A stretch of DNA of 64,000 nt from Sinomonas humi (lineage in GTDB: Bacteria; Actinomycetota; Actinomycetes; Actinomycetales; Micrococcaceae): NCBI RefSeq assembly GCF_000802235.1, contig NZ_JTDL01000037.1:230407-294406 (forward strand), written 5' to 3'. This document shows, one piece after another, positions 1 through 8,925 of the stretch; the first letter of the stretch is position 1; every line of letters starts with the position of its first letter. The notes under the pieces were generated by a model. That model made no database searches and was not told the origin of the DNA. It saw only the letters and a list, made by a program, of their open reading frames with translations. Made by a program: the position numbers and the translations under genes.

Positions 1-375
1 CTGCTCGGCGAGATACAGCCAGCGCGCGGGCGAATGGCAGTAGGCGAGCACGTCCCCTTCGGTACGGAAGCCATGCGCCCAACCGCTCGTCGACGCAATG
101 ACGACGTCGGCCGGGACCGAGAGCGCGCTCGCTGCCGTCGCCAAGACGGGAAGGGCTGCTCGATGATGCCTGCGGAGAGGGGGAAAGCGGTTGAGGGCCG
201 AGGTGACGATCCGCGCCCTCCGGAACTCGGGATACGTGCGTTCGGGGTCGTAGAGGGTCGTGTAGATGGTGGCCTCGGGAAACGCTCGATGCATTGCAAG
301 CACAACGCGCTCGGCCCCGCCGCGCTGAGTGAGGTAGTCGTGGGCGATCGCCACGACAGGCTTGGTTTGCCGCAA
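1..375 (-). CDS. Glycosyltransferase family 4, N-terminal part (cut by window edge)
   Basis: Read on the minus strand from a TTG at 375, preceded by GGGGGAGA at good spacing, this gives 125 residues before leaving the window. The protein opens with VAIAHDYLTQRGGAERV, the acceptor-side N-terminus typical of WbaZ-like GT4 mannosyltransferases, and continues with YTTLYDPE and a STSGWAHG stretch. It is the last visible gene of the polysaccharide operon, 57 nt after the GT2 stop at 433. It probably adds one sugar to a lipid-linked glycan at the inner membrane face. The C-terminal donor-binding domain lies outside the window, so the sugar specificity cannot be judged. Confidence 0.8.
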   Translation of the reverse strand, partial: MRQTKPVVAIAHDYLTQRGGAERVVLAMHRAFPEATIYTTLYDPERTYPEFRRARIVTSALNRFPPLRRHHRAALPVLATAASALSVPADVVIASTSGWAHGFRTEGDVLAYCHSPARWLYLAEQ

Positions 376-432
376 GATGTCTCCCCCGTGGATTCCGCGG
401 TTAGGCGGAGCAGTTGTTGTAACCCAGTCGTG

Positions 433-1404
433 CTAGAACATTCCGCGTGCGCGGCGCGGATACCTCACCCCGGCGATCCCGGCCGACTCAACCGCGAGCG
501 CGATGAGCTTCTCCGCGAGCGCGGCAGGCAGCCACGAAGCCGCGGAGTCTGCAGCCGCCCCGTACGCACGCAGCGTCCGCTCGGTCGTGAACGTGCTCGA
601 GGTGGTGACGACTCTGTCCCACAAACCGGATCTGTCCCACAAGCCGGGCTTCCTCGCAGAGCGAGCGCCGTCGAATTCTCGAAGAGCCGCCTGTCCGTGT
701 AGGGCGAGGAAAGTCTCGCGCGCGGCACCTGAGTGCAGCGCGCGCACCGCGCGAACCGCCGTCGTCGTCGAGGCACCGTGGTGGACGGCAATGAGCTCGG
801 GGGCGACGACAATGGGGAATCCCGCTCGGTGCAGGCGATAGCCGAAGTCGACGTCCTCCCACCCGTAGCGGCGATAGCGTCCGTCGTAGCCGCCTAGCCG
901 TGAGTGGACGGCGGCGGGCACAGAGACATTGGCTGACCAGAGCCGCCACGTGCGCTTGGCCGGGAGGGCGAGGGCGCCTGCGATCGCCCGCGCGTTCGCC
1001 TTGCGTCCGTATGCCCTCGCGTAGGCGGTGTCCGGCAAGGCGTTGGTGGTAAGACCTACGACGCCACATCTCTGAGTCGAGTGCCTCGCGACGTGCCCTG
1101 CGATGAAGTCCGAGCGCGGTTCAAGGTCGTCATCGCAGCGGATGATGATTCGGCCCGCAGCCGCGGCTGCTCCGGCATTGAGTGCAGCGGCGCGGCCGCG
1201 GTTCTCGGGGAAAATGACAGGCTTCAGGTTGAGTCGGTCTGCCCAGCTACGTAGGACCTCCTCGGACCCATCGATGTCGCCGTCAACGACGGGCACAACC
1301 TCGAAGTCGTCGGTCTCCTGGGCGGCGAGAGTAGCGAGGAGGACAGGCAGACGTGCGGCGCCTCCGCGCGTCGGAATGACGACAGATGCGGCGAGCCTGC
1401 TCAT
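433..1404 (-). CDS. Glycosyltransferase family 2 (GT-A fold)
   Basis: 323 residues. The start of the GT-A nucleotide-binding fold is VVIPTRGG (residues 8-15). The metal-binding acidic motif is CDDDLEPR near 90-97 and the acceptor-side motif is GWEDVDFGYRL near 181-191. These are the standard GT2 signatures of polysaccharide-chain glycosyltransferases working at the inner membrane face. The ATG start overlaps the upstream GT4 stop by 4 nt (ATGA), so translation is coupled. Donor and linkage cannot be read from sequence. The C-terminal ~70 residues are rich in Ala and Arg and show no recognised domain. Confidence 0.88.
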   Translation of the reverse strand: MSRLAASVVIPTRGGAARLPVLLATLAAQETDDFEVVPVVDGDIDGSEEVLRSWADRLNLKPVIFPENRGRAAALNAGAAAAAGRIIIRCDDDLEPRSDFIAGHVARHSTQRCGVVGLTTNALPDTAYARAYGRKANARAIAGALALPAKRTWRLWSANVSVPAAVHSRLGGYDGRYRRYGWEDVDFGYRLHRAGFPIVVAPELIAVHHGASTTTAVRAVRALHSGAARETFLALHGQAALREFDGARSARKPGLWDRSGLWDRVVTTSSTFTTERTLRAYGAAADSAASWLPAALAEKLIALAVESAGIAGVRYPRRARGMF

Positions 1405-2465
1405 GGGGCGCTCTCCGCTTGCTCGATCCGCCTCTCCCCGGGAACGAGGTCGAGGGCAGCGAGAAGACTCCCGAGAGCCTCTCGGCCCACCTCCGGTGAA
1501 AAGAGCTCGGCCCAGCGCTTGTGGGCGCGTTCGACGACGTCATCCGCCGGCAGCGCGGTGGCAGCCTCGGCAATGACGTCGGCGAGGGATTGCGGATCCC
1601 CCGCGTGCGCGATCCAGGGATGGTCATGGCCGACCACCTCGGGGAGCGCGCCCGCGTCAGTCACGACGACCGGGACTCGGGCGGACATCGCCTCCGTGAC
1701 GACGAGGCCGAACGGTTCGTCCCAGACGGACGGTACGACCAGAATGTCGATCGTGCCGAGGAACTCGTCCGTGACCATCCATCCGAGTTCCTGGACGGAG
1801 CGCCCCAGGGAACGGATCCGGCCTTCGACGACGACGCGCTCCCGCGCGTCCACGAAGCGCGGCTCCCCTGCGATGCGCAGGAAGTAGCGGAGCGGCGCGC
1901 GGTGGCGAAGGCGCCCCATGGCATCGGCGAGCAATGGGATGCCCTTCGCCTCGGAGGGCCGCCCAAGGAAGCCGAGGCGGACGGGGCCCTTTCCCCGCGG
2001 AACCAGGACCCGTTCGAGTGCGGGCGACCAGTTTGCGAGCACTCTGGCACCTCGCACCTTCGACGCCATGAACTGAGACGGCACGAGAGTGGCCATCGCA
2101 CGGGCGCGAGCCATGGGCACGACGAGCTGCTGAGGCCCTGCGGGGAGCTGGTGGAGGTGGACAATGCGATGCGCCATGCCCGCCGTCGCTGTGGCTGGGA
2201 CCAGCCCGTTGCACCACAGGACCCCTTCCGGGTGGGCCTTCCTCCAGCGCCGCAGCGCGAGCATGTACTCGGGCCGCCCACGGCACGGGAGCGCCTCGAC
2301 CGGGAAGCCGCGCTCCTGCGCCGCGACGATCACACCCTGTGGGTTCTCCGGGCCCACGACCAGCACGTCGACCCCCATCTCCCTGAGGACCTCGGCGATT
2401 GCGAGGAGCATGACCTCCCCTCCGCCGATCTCACCGTTGTTGGCCGCGAGAACGATGTGTGTCAT
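1401..2465 (-). CDS. Glycosyltransferase family 4 (GT-B fold)
   Basis: 354 residues with a GT-B layout. The glycine-rich N-terminal loop GEIGGGEVML lies at 11-20. The C-terminal donor site VVPSVWDEPFGLVVTEAM near 243-260 carries the EX7E pair (Glu250, Glu258) of retaining GT4 enzymes, followed by VPVVVTDAGALPEVV. The ATG start overlaps the stop of the upstream membrane protein by 4 nt. The gene belongs to the polysaccharide operon, and the product should transfer a sugar from a nucleotide donor to the growing glycan. Substrate is unknown. Confidence 0.9.
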   Translation of the reverse strand: MTHIVLAANNGEIGGGEVMLLAIAEVLREMGVDVLVVGPENPQGVIVAAQERGFPVEALPCRGRPEYMLALRRWRKAHPEGVLWCNGLVPATATAGMAHRIVHLHQLPAGPQQLVVPMARARAMATLVPSQFMASKVRGARVLANWSPALERVLVPRGKGPVRLGFLGRPSEAKGIPLLADAMGRLRHRAPLRYFLRIAGEPRFVDARERVVVEGRIRSLGRSVQELGWMVTDEFLGTIDILVVPSVWDEPFGLVVTEAMSARVPVVVTDAGALPEVVGHDHPWIAHAGDPQSLADVIAEAATALPADDVVERAHKRWAELFSPEVGREALGSLLAALDLVPGERRIEQAESAP

Positions 2466-3676
2466 GTCCCATTCCTCCTGAACCGCTGGATCTCTTCCGA
2501 GGGGCCGGCAGCCGAACCCGCCCGCGGAAATTGGGTGATAGCCGCATATTGCATCGAAATCCCTACCGCAGCCGCCGACGACACGGTCATGAGCACCTCA
2601 CCGAGATTGATCGCACACACTGCGATGCCGATGAGGGTCGCTTCGTACAGGGGGACGCGTCGCGAACCGAGCTTGACGAGGGCTGCGAATGCGGCGAAAA
2701 GGAGGCCGACGACGAGTGCGAACGCGATCCAGCCGCCTTCCGTCCTCACCGAGAGATACGAGCTGTGGTAGAAGAACGTGAGACCGTCGACGAGAGCGCG
2801 CGCTGTCCCGGCACCGTGGCCGAACCAGGGGCTCGTCTGGACATCCGCGAGCGCGGCCTCATCGATCCGAGCACGCAGGGCATCACTCCCTGCTCGGCCC
2901 GAGAAGGCGTCCGCCCCTAGGCCCTCATGGGTCGCGGTGCTGACCCAGAGAACGGCGACAGCGAGAAGGCCGAGCGCAAGCCACGGGTTCACGCGGAGCC
3001 GTCTCAGCAGGAGCCACGCCGCCATCGTGCATGCCGCGAGGAGCGTCGTCCGCGAGTCGGTGAGCAGTACGCCGGCAATCGCAGAGGCCGCAACGATCAG
3101 CCTGCTCCCTCCCTTGTGAAGGGTTGGGAGCGCCAGACCGGCGCACACGATGATGATGAGCCCGGCGGTGTTCGGGTCGCCGAAGATGCCCGTGAGTCGG
3201 TTCTCGTAAGCACTTTCCTTGAACGTAGCGGCGCCCCAGACAACCCCTATGACCATTCCGAATGCGAGCCCGCGTGCGAGGGCCACCCGATCGAGCCGAC
3301 CCGCGGCGATGACGACGATCGCGATGGCGTCGATCGCCAGATGGCTCAAGCGCCGAATGTCCGGATTGCCGAGCGCGATCGAAACCAGGGCGATCCACAC
3401 CGCTCCTGAAAGGGCAAGGACTGGCATCCAGCGCGGAAGAGGCATGGCGTTCGGCCGCGACCCGAGGCCTACCAGGACTGCGAGTCCTGCTGCGATCGAG
3501 TCGACCGGGATCCCCAGCCCGGGCACGTCGACTCCCCCGACCACGAAGCCGACAGCGCAGAGGAAGGCCAGAAGTTCGGCCATCCCAGCCGGCCGCATAC
3601 CGAGGCTCCGGCTTGTGCCGAGGCTGCTCCCTCCGCCAGATGCCAATCGAGGAGACGACAGAGCCCCGGACGTCAC
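2462..3676 (-). CDS. O-antigen ligase / polymerase (Wzy/WaaL-like) membrane protein
   Basis: 404 residues, almost entirely hydrophobic helices (about ten to twelve membrane spans), with a large extracytoplasmic loop toward the C-terminal half containing GLTFFYHSSYLSVR. The short GIFGDPNTAG motif is common in O-antigen ligase/polymerase proteins. It starts with GTG in a 4-nt GTGA overlap with the upstream GT4. In a locus that also encodes an ABC exporter and glycosyltransferases, it most likely polymerises exported repeat units or ligates the polymer to an acceptor outside the membrane. Ligase and polymerase cannot be separated by sequence alone. Confidence 0.82.
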   Translation of the reverse strand: MTSGALSSPRLASGGGSSLGTSRSLGMRPAGMAELLAFLCAVGFVVGGVDVPGLGIPVDSIAAGLAVLVGLGSRPNAMPLPRWMPVLALSGAVWIALVSIALGNPDIRRLSHLAIDAIAIVVIAAGRLDRVALARGLAFGMVIGVVWGAATFKESAYENRLTGIFGDPNTAGLIIIVCAGLALPTLHKGGSRLIVAASAIAGVLLTDSRTTLLAACTMAAWLLLRRLRVNPWLALGLLAVAVLWVSTATHEGLGADAFSGRAGSDALRARIDEAALADVQTSPWFGHGAGTARALVDGLTFFYHSSYLSVRTEGGWIAFALVVGLLFAAFAALVKLGSRRVPLYEATLIGIAVCAINLGEVLMTVSSAAAVGISMQYAAITQFPRAGSAAGPSEEIQRFRRNGT

Positions 3677-4836
3677 GCGTTACCCCGCTCGTACTCTGCA
3701 ACGATCAGCGCGGACATCTCCCGCCTCGTCGGCCAGCCCTCCGCCAGGGCAGGGCGTTCATCGCCATCGGCCTGGCGGACGATGGCGTCGGCTACGCCGC
3801 GCGGATCATCGGCTGCTGCGAGGCACCGCTCAGGGAGGATCTCGGGGTTTCCGCCTACGGGCGTGGCAACGACTCCTAGGCCCGCCCTCACGGCGTCGAG
3901 CAGAGCGTAGGAACAGTTCTCCCATACTGAGAGCTGGACCAGAACGTCTGCGTTCGCCATTGCTGCAGCCGGATCCAGGAAGCCAGGAAGGTCAACGGCT
4001 TCCCCGAGACCCATATCGCGGACGGCTGCAACGATCGCCGCACGCTCGGGTCCGTCGCCGGCGATTGTGAGCGTTGCGCGCGGATCGAGGTTCCGCAGCT
4101 CGGCGAAAGCGTGCAGGAGGTCTTTGAGGCGCTTCTCGCGTGAGAGCCTGGCCAGCGAGAGAACGCGCAGGCCGTGCCCCACCCTGTCCCCCGAGCGGAC
4201 CGACGGCGCGGCGTCACCCGAGCCGCGGGGCGTCACCGCCTCAGCGCTCACACCATTGCCCGAGCCGGTGTCGGGCCGGTCAACGCCGTTGGGGACTACC
4301 GCGATCTCAGACCGAGGCGACCATTTCTCGACCATCGCACCTTTGGTCGCATGGGAGACGGCTATCGCGGTATTGGTCGCGGCGAGTCGCGCCCGGTGGA
4401 CCTGTGCCATGGCTCGCGAGCGCCAAGCGGATCCGTGGTAGACGGCGTCATCAGCTGCGATCCCGTGCTCGGTGGTCACGAGTTGGACGGCCATCCCCCT
4501 CGTTGCGAGCACCGCGACGACGTCTGCGTAAGCAAGATGCGTGTGCACAACCTCGGGTCTCAGCGCCCGGATCGCCCTGCGGAGTGCGTTCACCGAAGTC
4601 GGCAGTCCGGCGTCCGGACCGAACTTCGTGGCGTAGACGGCAGCACCTGCAGTTCTCAATCGTTCTGCGAGGCGACCCTCCGGGCACATGACCACCAGCC
4701 GCCAGCCGGGCAGGCCCACTTCCGCGACGTCGAGAACGTGCCGAGCGACCCCACCGAGGTCCGCAACCGGTACCACCCACAATGCGGTGGGGTGGAGGCT
4801 CATCGGCGAGCGCCGGCGTCGAGCGTTCAGAACCAT
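3673..4836 (-). CDS. Glycosyltransferase family 4
   Basis: 387 residues, GT-B type. The N-terminus VPVADLGGVARHVLDVAEV is the usual GT4 acceptor domain. The C-terminal site is SVWENCSYALLDAVRAGLGVV, in which the second Glu of EX7E is an Asp (WENCSYALLD), a conservative variation. The ATG at 4836 overlaps the stop of the NeuB-fusion gene by 10 nt (ATGGTTCTGA). An internal ATG at 4803 would give MSLHPTALW but has no better ribosome site. It is one of three GT4 genes of the operon, with unknown sugar specificity. Confidence 0.88.
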   Translation of the reverse strand: MVLNARRRRSPMSLHPTALWVVPVADLGGVARHVLDVAEVGLPGWRLVVMCPEGRLAERLRTAGAAVYATKFGPDAGLPTSVNALRRAIRALRPEVVHTHLAYADVVAVLATRGMAVQLVTTEHGIAADDAVYHGSAWRSRAMAQVHRARLAATNTAIAVSHATKGAMVEKWSPRSEIAVVPNGVDRPDTGSGNGVSAEAVTPRGSGDAAPSVRSGDRVGHGLRVLSLARLSREKRLKDLLHAFAELRNLDPRATLTIAGDGPERAAIVAAVRDMGLGEAVDLPGFLDPAAAMANADVLVQLSVWENCSYALLDAVRAGLGVVATPVGGNPEILPERCLAAADDPRGVADAIVRQADGDERPALAEGWPTRREMSALIVAEYERGNA

Positions 4837-7067
4837 CGCTCGAGCCTGTCGAGCGCGGTCCAGAAGCCCTCCCCGCTGTTCGTGTGCCCCTGCCAGATCT
4901 CAGGGATGAACCCGACCTCAGGTGCGAGCCGATCAAGCTGTGCGGCGAGCGAAGCCCAGTCGACCTCTCCCTCTCCGATCTGCACGCCCTCGCCGTCAAC
5001 GCCCTTCGCGTCCACGAGGTGAAGGTGGATCGTGTGAGGGGCCAAGAGCTCGACCGCTTCGGAGAACGGGATCCCGAGGTGGTTGGCGGCGAGCTTCGAG
5101 TGGGAGACGTCGAGACACAGGCCAATGCCGGTCGACGCGGCGAACTCCGCTGTGTCCTGCGGGTCGAGGAACAGGTTGTGGTACTGCTGGCCGCCCATAA
5201 GCCACGGGTAGGGCGGCAAGGTCTGGGCCGCGAGGCGCACGCCCGAGGTGTCGAGCCGCCCCAGGGCGCTTGCGATCCGCTCGTACATCTGGGCCCGGTG
5301 CTCGGCCGGAACGTGCCGGTCGCGAGTGAACCCGCCCATTGTCACCACCACGATCGGTTCGTCCTCTCGGAACCAGCGGGCGACGGACCGCGTGATGCCG
5401 ATCGTCCGCTGGACCTCTGCGATCGAGCGCTCCCACACCTCGCCGTCGGAGGACGCGAGGTCCACGAGGAAGTCCCCGGCGAAGAGATCAGGCAGATGGG
5501 TCGTGAAACGCATATCGAGCGGCTTGGCGAAGACAGACTCCACGTCGACTTCTAGGTCCTTGTAGGAGAAGTGGAACTCGAGGAAGTCAGGAGTGCAGTC
5601 GGCGACGAGGGCTGCATGGTCGTGATACCGGACCGGCAGCCCCCACGGCCGCCGGAATCGGAAGTCGCGCGCCGCGGGCACGACGTCGCCGAGATCGCCG
5701 CTGTAGAAGAAGTCTCCTTCCGCGACGGCTCGCCGAAGAGTCCTGCCGAGCAGGCGCGGGAGTGCATTGGGCTGGAGTCCACGCCCGGGACTCTTGATGT
5801 CCACGTCTGCCTCTCGCACCACGTGGCCCATGGGCAGTGGCCTGGCGGCAACGAGAGATTTCGCAAGGTTCGCCCGGTTCATGAGCTCGCCCGTCGAGAC
5901 CTCTCGCGGGGCACTCTCCCCAATCGATTCCTCAGCCTCGCGGATCCAGCGGACCATCTCCGCGAATTCATGCGGGAGAAGCGAAACCTTGTGGTCGTTG
6001 CCCTCCATTGAGACGTCCACGGTGAAGTGCTTCTCAATGATCTTGGCCCCGCGCGCCACCGCAGCGAGCGGCACGTGGTAGCCGCGCTCATGCCCCGAGT
6101 AGCCCACGATGCATTGGCCGATCTCAGCGAGCCGATCCATGTACGCAAGGTTCACGTCCTTGAACGGAGCAGGGTATGAGGACTGGCAGTGGAGCAACGC
6201 AAAGCTCGCACCGAGCCCTCGGACCAGCGCAGAGGACTCCCGGATCTCGTCTTCCCGCGACATCCCCGTACTCAGTACGAGCGGCAGGCCCGTCGATGCG
6301 GCTTCGCGCAGAAGCCCGTGGTTGGTCAGATCGGCCGAGGCAATTTTGAGAGCGGGAATGCCGTAGTCAGCGAGAGCTCCCACGCTCGGGCCATCCCACG
6401 GTGTGCACATGACGTCGATGCCGCGGTCACGGCAATGATCGAAGACCTCGAAGAGCTTCCCTGCCGGGAGCGAGAAGCGTGAGAGGAGGTCGAGGGTGTA
6501 CTGGGCGCCCAGATCCTCCCCTTCGCTCGAGCCCCCGGCCTGGCGGTAGAGCGCATCAAGGTCCCGGAGCTGGAACTTGACGGCGTCAGCCCCTGCGTCG
6601 GCCGCCAGATCCACGAGGCGGCGCGCGAGATCGAGGGAGCCATTGTGGTTGTTCCCGATCTCGGCGATCACGAAAGCGGGCTGCCCTGCCCCGATCTCGC
6701 GGCTCCCGATCGTGAAGACGTCGGCGCGGTCCACTGCTACTGCTACGAGACGACCCCGCTCATCGACGAGGGGGAGGTGACGGATCTCCCTGCCCATGAG
6801 AGTGCCGAGGTCCGGAAGCGGCGTTCCAGCTCTTGCACTCCGGACCCCAGGGTTGGCTACGTGGACGGCAGGAACATCCAGCTCGGCGTTCGGGTTCTGG
6901 ACAATCCAGCGCCGGAAGTCACCGTCTGAGAGGGAGCCCCGGAGAACACCGTGCTCGTCAACGCAGAACGCGATCCGCTCCTGGTTCTCGGTGATCTTCG
7001 CGAGCGCCGTGAGGATCGGAGCCTCGGCGAAGACGATGAAGGGCGCAATGTTGCGCTCGATGATCAC
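4827..7067 (-). CDS. CBS-NeuB-SAF-TIM barrel fusion, nonulosonic (sialic) acid synthase
   Basis: I place the start at GTG 7067. AGGAAG lies 7 nt upstream and GTGA overlaps the stop of the cytidylyltransferase gene, giving 746 residues. Domains in order are a CBS-domain pair (about 1-118), a NeuB-type condensing barrel (about 132-382) with AEIGNNHNGS and EKHFTVD, an SAF/antifreeze-like domain (about 402-457) with ADVDIKSPGRGL, and a xylose-isomerase-like TIM barrel (about 472-746) with CLDVSHSKLA and HLHLVDAKG. NeuB enzymes condense phosphoenolpyruvate with a 6-carbon acylamino sugar to make sialic, legionaminic or related acids. The last barrel resembles sugar epimerases/isomerases, and its role here is inferred only from fusion. 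No separate NeuC-like epimerase was recognised nearby. Confidence 0.9.
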   Translation of the reverse strand: MIIERNIAPFIVFAEAPILTALAKITENQERIAFCVDEHGVLRGSLSDGDFRRWIVQNPNAELDVPAVHVANPGVRSARAGTPLPDLGTLMGREIRHLPLVDERGRLVAVAVDRADVFTIGSREIGAGQPAFVIAEIGNNHNGSLDLARRLVDLAADAGADAVKFQLRDLDALYRQAGGSSEGEDLGAQYTLDLLSRFSLPAGKLFEVFDHCRDRGIDVMCTPWDGPSVGALADYGIPALKIASADLTNHGLLREAASTGLPLVLSTGMSREDEIRESSALVRGLGASFALLHCQSSYPAPFKDVNLAYMDRLAEIGQCIVGYSGHERGYHVPLAAVARGAKIIEKHFTVDVSMEGNDHKVSLLPHEFAEMVRWIREAEESIGESAPREVSTGELMNRANLAKSLVAARPLPMGHVVREADVDIKSPGRGLQPNALPRLLGRTLRRAVAEGDFFYSGDLGDVVPAARDFRFRRPWGLPVRYHDHAALVADCTPDFLEFHFSYKDLEVDVESVFAKPLDMRFTTHLPDLFAGDFLVDLASSDGEVWERSIAEVQRTIGITRSVARWFREDEPIVVVTMGGFTRDRHVPAEHRAQMYERIASALGRLDTSGVRLAAQTLPPYPWLMGGQQYHNLFLDPQDTAEFAASTGIGLCLDVSHSKLAANHLGIPFSEAVELLAPHTIHLHLVDAKGVDGEGVQIGEGEVDWASLAAQLDRLAPEVGFIPEIWQGHTNSGEGFWTALDRLERWF

Positions 7068-7774
7068 AGCTCTGCTTCCTTCGCCTCGAGCGCGTCTTGG
7101 AACCATCTGAGCTGCTGTTCGGCAATGAGCAGGTCCAGTTCGGTATCGACGTCGATGCCTTCTCGCTCGTCCATCACGAAGAGCCCGACTTTGCCGCCGA
7201 GGCGGTGGCCGCCCTGCTCGTAGATCTCTGTACGAGTGATGTAGAGAGAACCGGTTTCGCGGTATGCATAAGCGGCTTCATCGAGATCCTGCCTCCGGGG
7301 GCGCCGCGCGGGATCATACGCAGCGGACGGCACGTCCCCCCAGAGCCACAGAAACGGTGGCTGCGGAACGACGCCCACCAAGGAGTCGACTCCGCTTGCC
7401 TCGAACTGCTCGAGAGCGCGGTCCAAGGTTCCAGGGAATCGCACGGGCGAGGTCGCTTGAAGCAGCACGACCGCGTCCGGACGCCGCCCTTGCCGAACGC
7501 GTGAGGCGATGGCGTGGCGGACGACGGGCTCGGTGGGCGTCTCGTCGAGCGCCAAAGCCGCAGGCCGTATAAAGGGCACGTCTGCTCCGGCGCCGCGAGC
7601 GACTTCGGCAATCTCGTCGTCGTCCGTCGACACGAGGACATCAAGGCTGGGGCGAGCGTTGAGGGCCTGTTCAATGGTCCAGACGAGGAGTGGCTTCCCG
7701 GCGACGGCGCGGACGTTCTTGCGATGGACGCCCTTCGACCCGCCGCGCGCCGGTATCACGCAGAGTATGCTCAA
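7064..7774 (-). CDS. CMP-nonulosonate (acylneuraminate) cytidylyltransferase
   Basis: The start is TTG at 7774, preceded by AAGGGG and overlapping the upstream stop as TTGA. It gives 236 residues beginning LSILCVIPARGGSKGVHRKN, the nucleotide-binding signature of NeuA/LegF-type enzymes. ATSPVRFPGTLDRA and RETGSLYITR also fit the family. It activates the product of the neighbouring NeuB fusion to its CMP form for transfer by a glycosyltransferase. The two genes are translationally coupled. A longer reading from 7987 is possible, but its extra Arg-rich N-terminus overlaps the upstream gene and looks non-coding. Confidence 0.92.
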   Translation of the reverse strand: MSILCVIPARGGSKGVHRKNVRAVAGKPLLVWTIEQALNARPSLDVLVSTDDDEIAEVARGAGADVPFIRPAALALDETPTEPVVRHAIASRVRQGRRPDAVVLLQATSPVRFPGTLDRALEQFEASGVDSLVGVVPQPPFLWLWGDVPSAAYDPARRPRRQDLDEAAYAYRETGSLYITRTEIYEQGGHRLGGKVGLFVMDEREGIDVDTELDLLIAEQQLRWFQDALEAKEAEL

Positions 7775-8925
7775 TTTCTTCCCCTTGGATGCTGCGGTGC
7801 GGATGGCTCGTCGGATACCTGCGGGCCGCAGTGCCCGAGGAGCCGCAGGACATGATCGGCGACGGCGGCCGCGGGTTCGCGCGCCGGCCTCACCGGAGGC
7901 GGCGTGGGCGGCCCGCCCCAACGCCGCATTGAATAGCGGTCCCAGAACTCGAGGAGCCAGCGAGGTGCTTCGGGAAACACGACCCAAGCCGGAACGCCCC
8001 GTGCAGCGGCCTCGAGCACGCCTGTGGAAAAGGCAGACACGACAGGCCGTTCCAGCTCTCGCAGGGGCCGTCCCGAACGGTCGAATTCAATGCCGAGACG
8101 CTCCCAGAGCGCGTGCTGGAGACGGGATGCGATATCGGTCTCTGCAGGATGGGGCCGGTATATCGCCCCGGTCGCCCGGCAGAAGTCTGCCGTCACGCGC
8201 CCTTTGGTCCCGCGCGGGAGCTCGGCGCCGTGGAGCTGCCCCAAGTACAGGGGGCGTCCCCCTCGCGATGGCACTGACTGCTCGTTCCTTGCAGCCCACA
8301 ACAGCTGCGATCCGATGCTCGAACAGACGACGTCGTCTCGCTGCGCCGCCGCAAACTCGCCGTCCTCGTCGCTGAACGCCAGGAAATGCGATTCCGGTGG
8401 GAGCGGGGGCGCATGCGGGGTCAGGAGACCGTGCTGGACGACAAGTCGCGCCGCACCTGCGGCCCGTGCCCACCGATTGACGAGCGCGCCCACGGGCAGG
8501 AAGTGACCGATCGTCACCACCGCGCGAAGAGCGCCCAAGACCTCGGGCAGAGCGGTTCGATCGGAACCACTCGGAGCCGCGCCGGCGTCGTCCGGCCCGC
8601 ACACCGCTGCTGCCCCGCCCAGAGGTACCTCGAGCCATCGCCAGCCCTGCCCCGGCAGCAGGCCAGGGCGCCGCGAGCGCATGAGTACGGCCGCGTCAAT
8701 ACCGGGGAGCAGCTCGAGGGGACGTAGGAGCGAGGCCAGTTGAGTTGGGGTCTCGGCGTCAAGGCCGATGAGGGCCACCGGCGCGGTTCCCCGTAGCGCG
8801 AGCCAAAGATCGCTCTCCCGTCGAGGGAGAAGCGATGTACGGATGCTCCGCAAACGGTTCTGGCGTCCCTGCCACCGCCGCCACTCCTCAATGTCGCGTG
8901 GAAACAGGAGTCCGTGTTCGGTCAC
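7771..8925 (-). CDS. Putative GT-B transferase beside sialic-acid genes
   Basis: 384 residues from GTG 8925, which overlaps the upstream stop as GTGA; an upstream extension to 9324 is Arg/Pro-rich and rejected. No domain is obvious, but two features look like a GT-B transferase. These are VVQHGLLTPHAPPLP mid-protein and YRPHPAETDI, which resembles the HP motif of CDP-glycerol transferases and polysialyltransferases, followed by SAFSTGVLEAAARGVPAWVV, a donor-site-like segment. Sitting directly upstream of the CMP-sugar synthetase, it is a good candidate for the CMP-nonulosonate transferase. That function is inference from context. Confidence 0.6.
   Translation of the reverse strand: MTEHGLLFPRDIEEWRRWQGRQNRLRSIRTSLLPRRESDLWLALRGTAPVALIGLDAETPTQLASLLRPLELLPGIDAAVLMRSRRPGLLPGQGWRWLEVPLGGAAAVCGPDDAGAAPSGSDRTALPEVLGALRAVVTIGHFLPVGALVNRWARAAGAARLVVQHGLLTPHAPPLPPESHFLAFSDEDGEFAAAQRDDVVCSSIGSQLLWAARNEQSVPSRGGRPLYLGQLHGAELPRGTKGRVTADFCRATGAIYRPHPAETDIASRLQHALWERLGIEFDRSGRPLRELERPVVSAFSTGVLEAAARGVPAWVVFPEAPRWLLEFWDRYSMRRWGGPPTPPPVRPAREPAAAVADHVLRLLGHCGPQVSDEPSAPQHPRGRN

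Noticed and set aside
34..702. Plus-strand reading frame at the left edge
   Set aside because: It is antisense to the GT4 fragment and the GT2 gene and has Arg/Gly-rich shadow composition.
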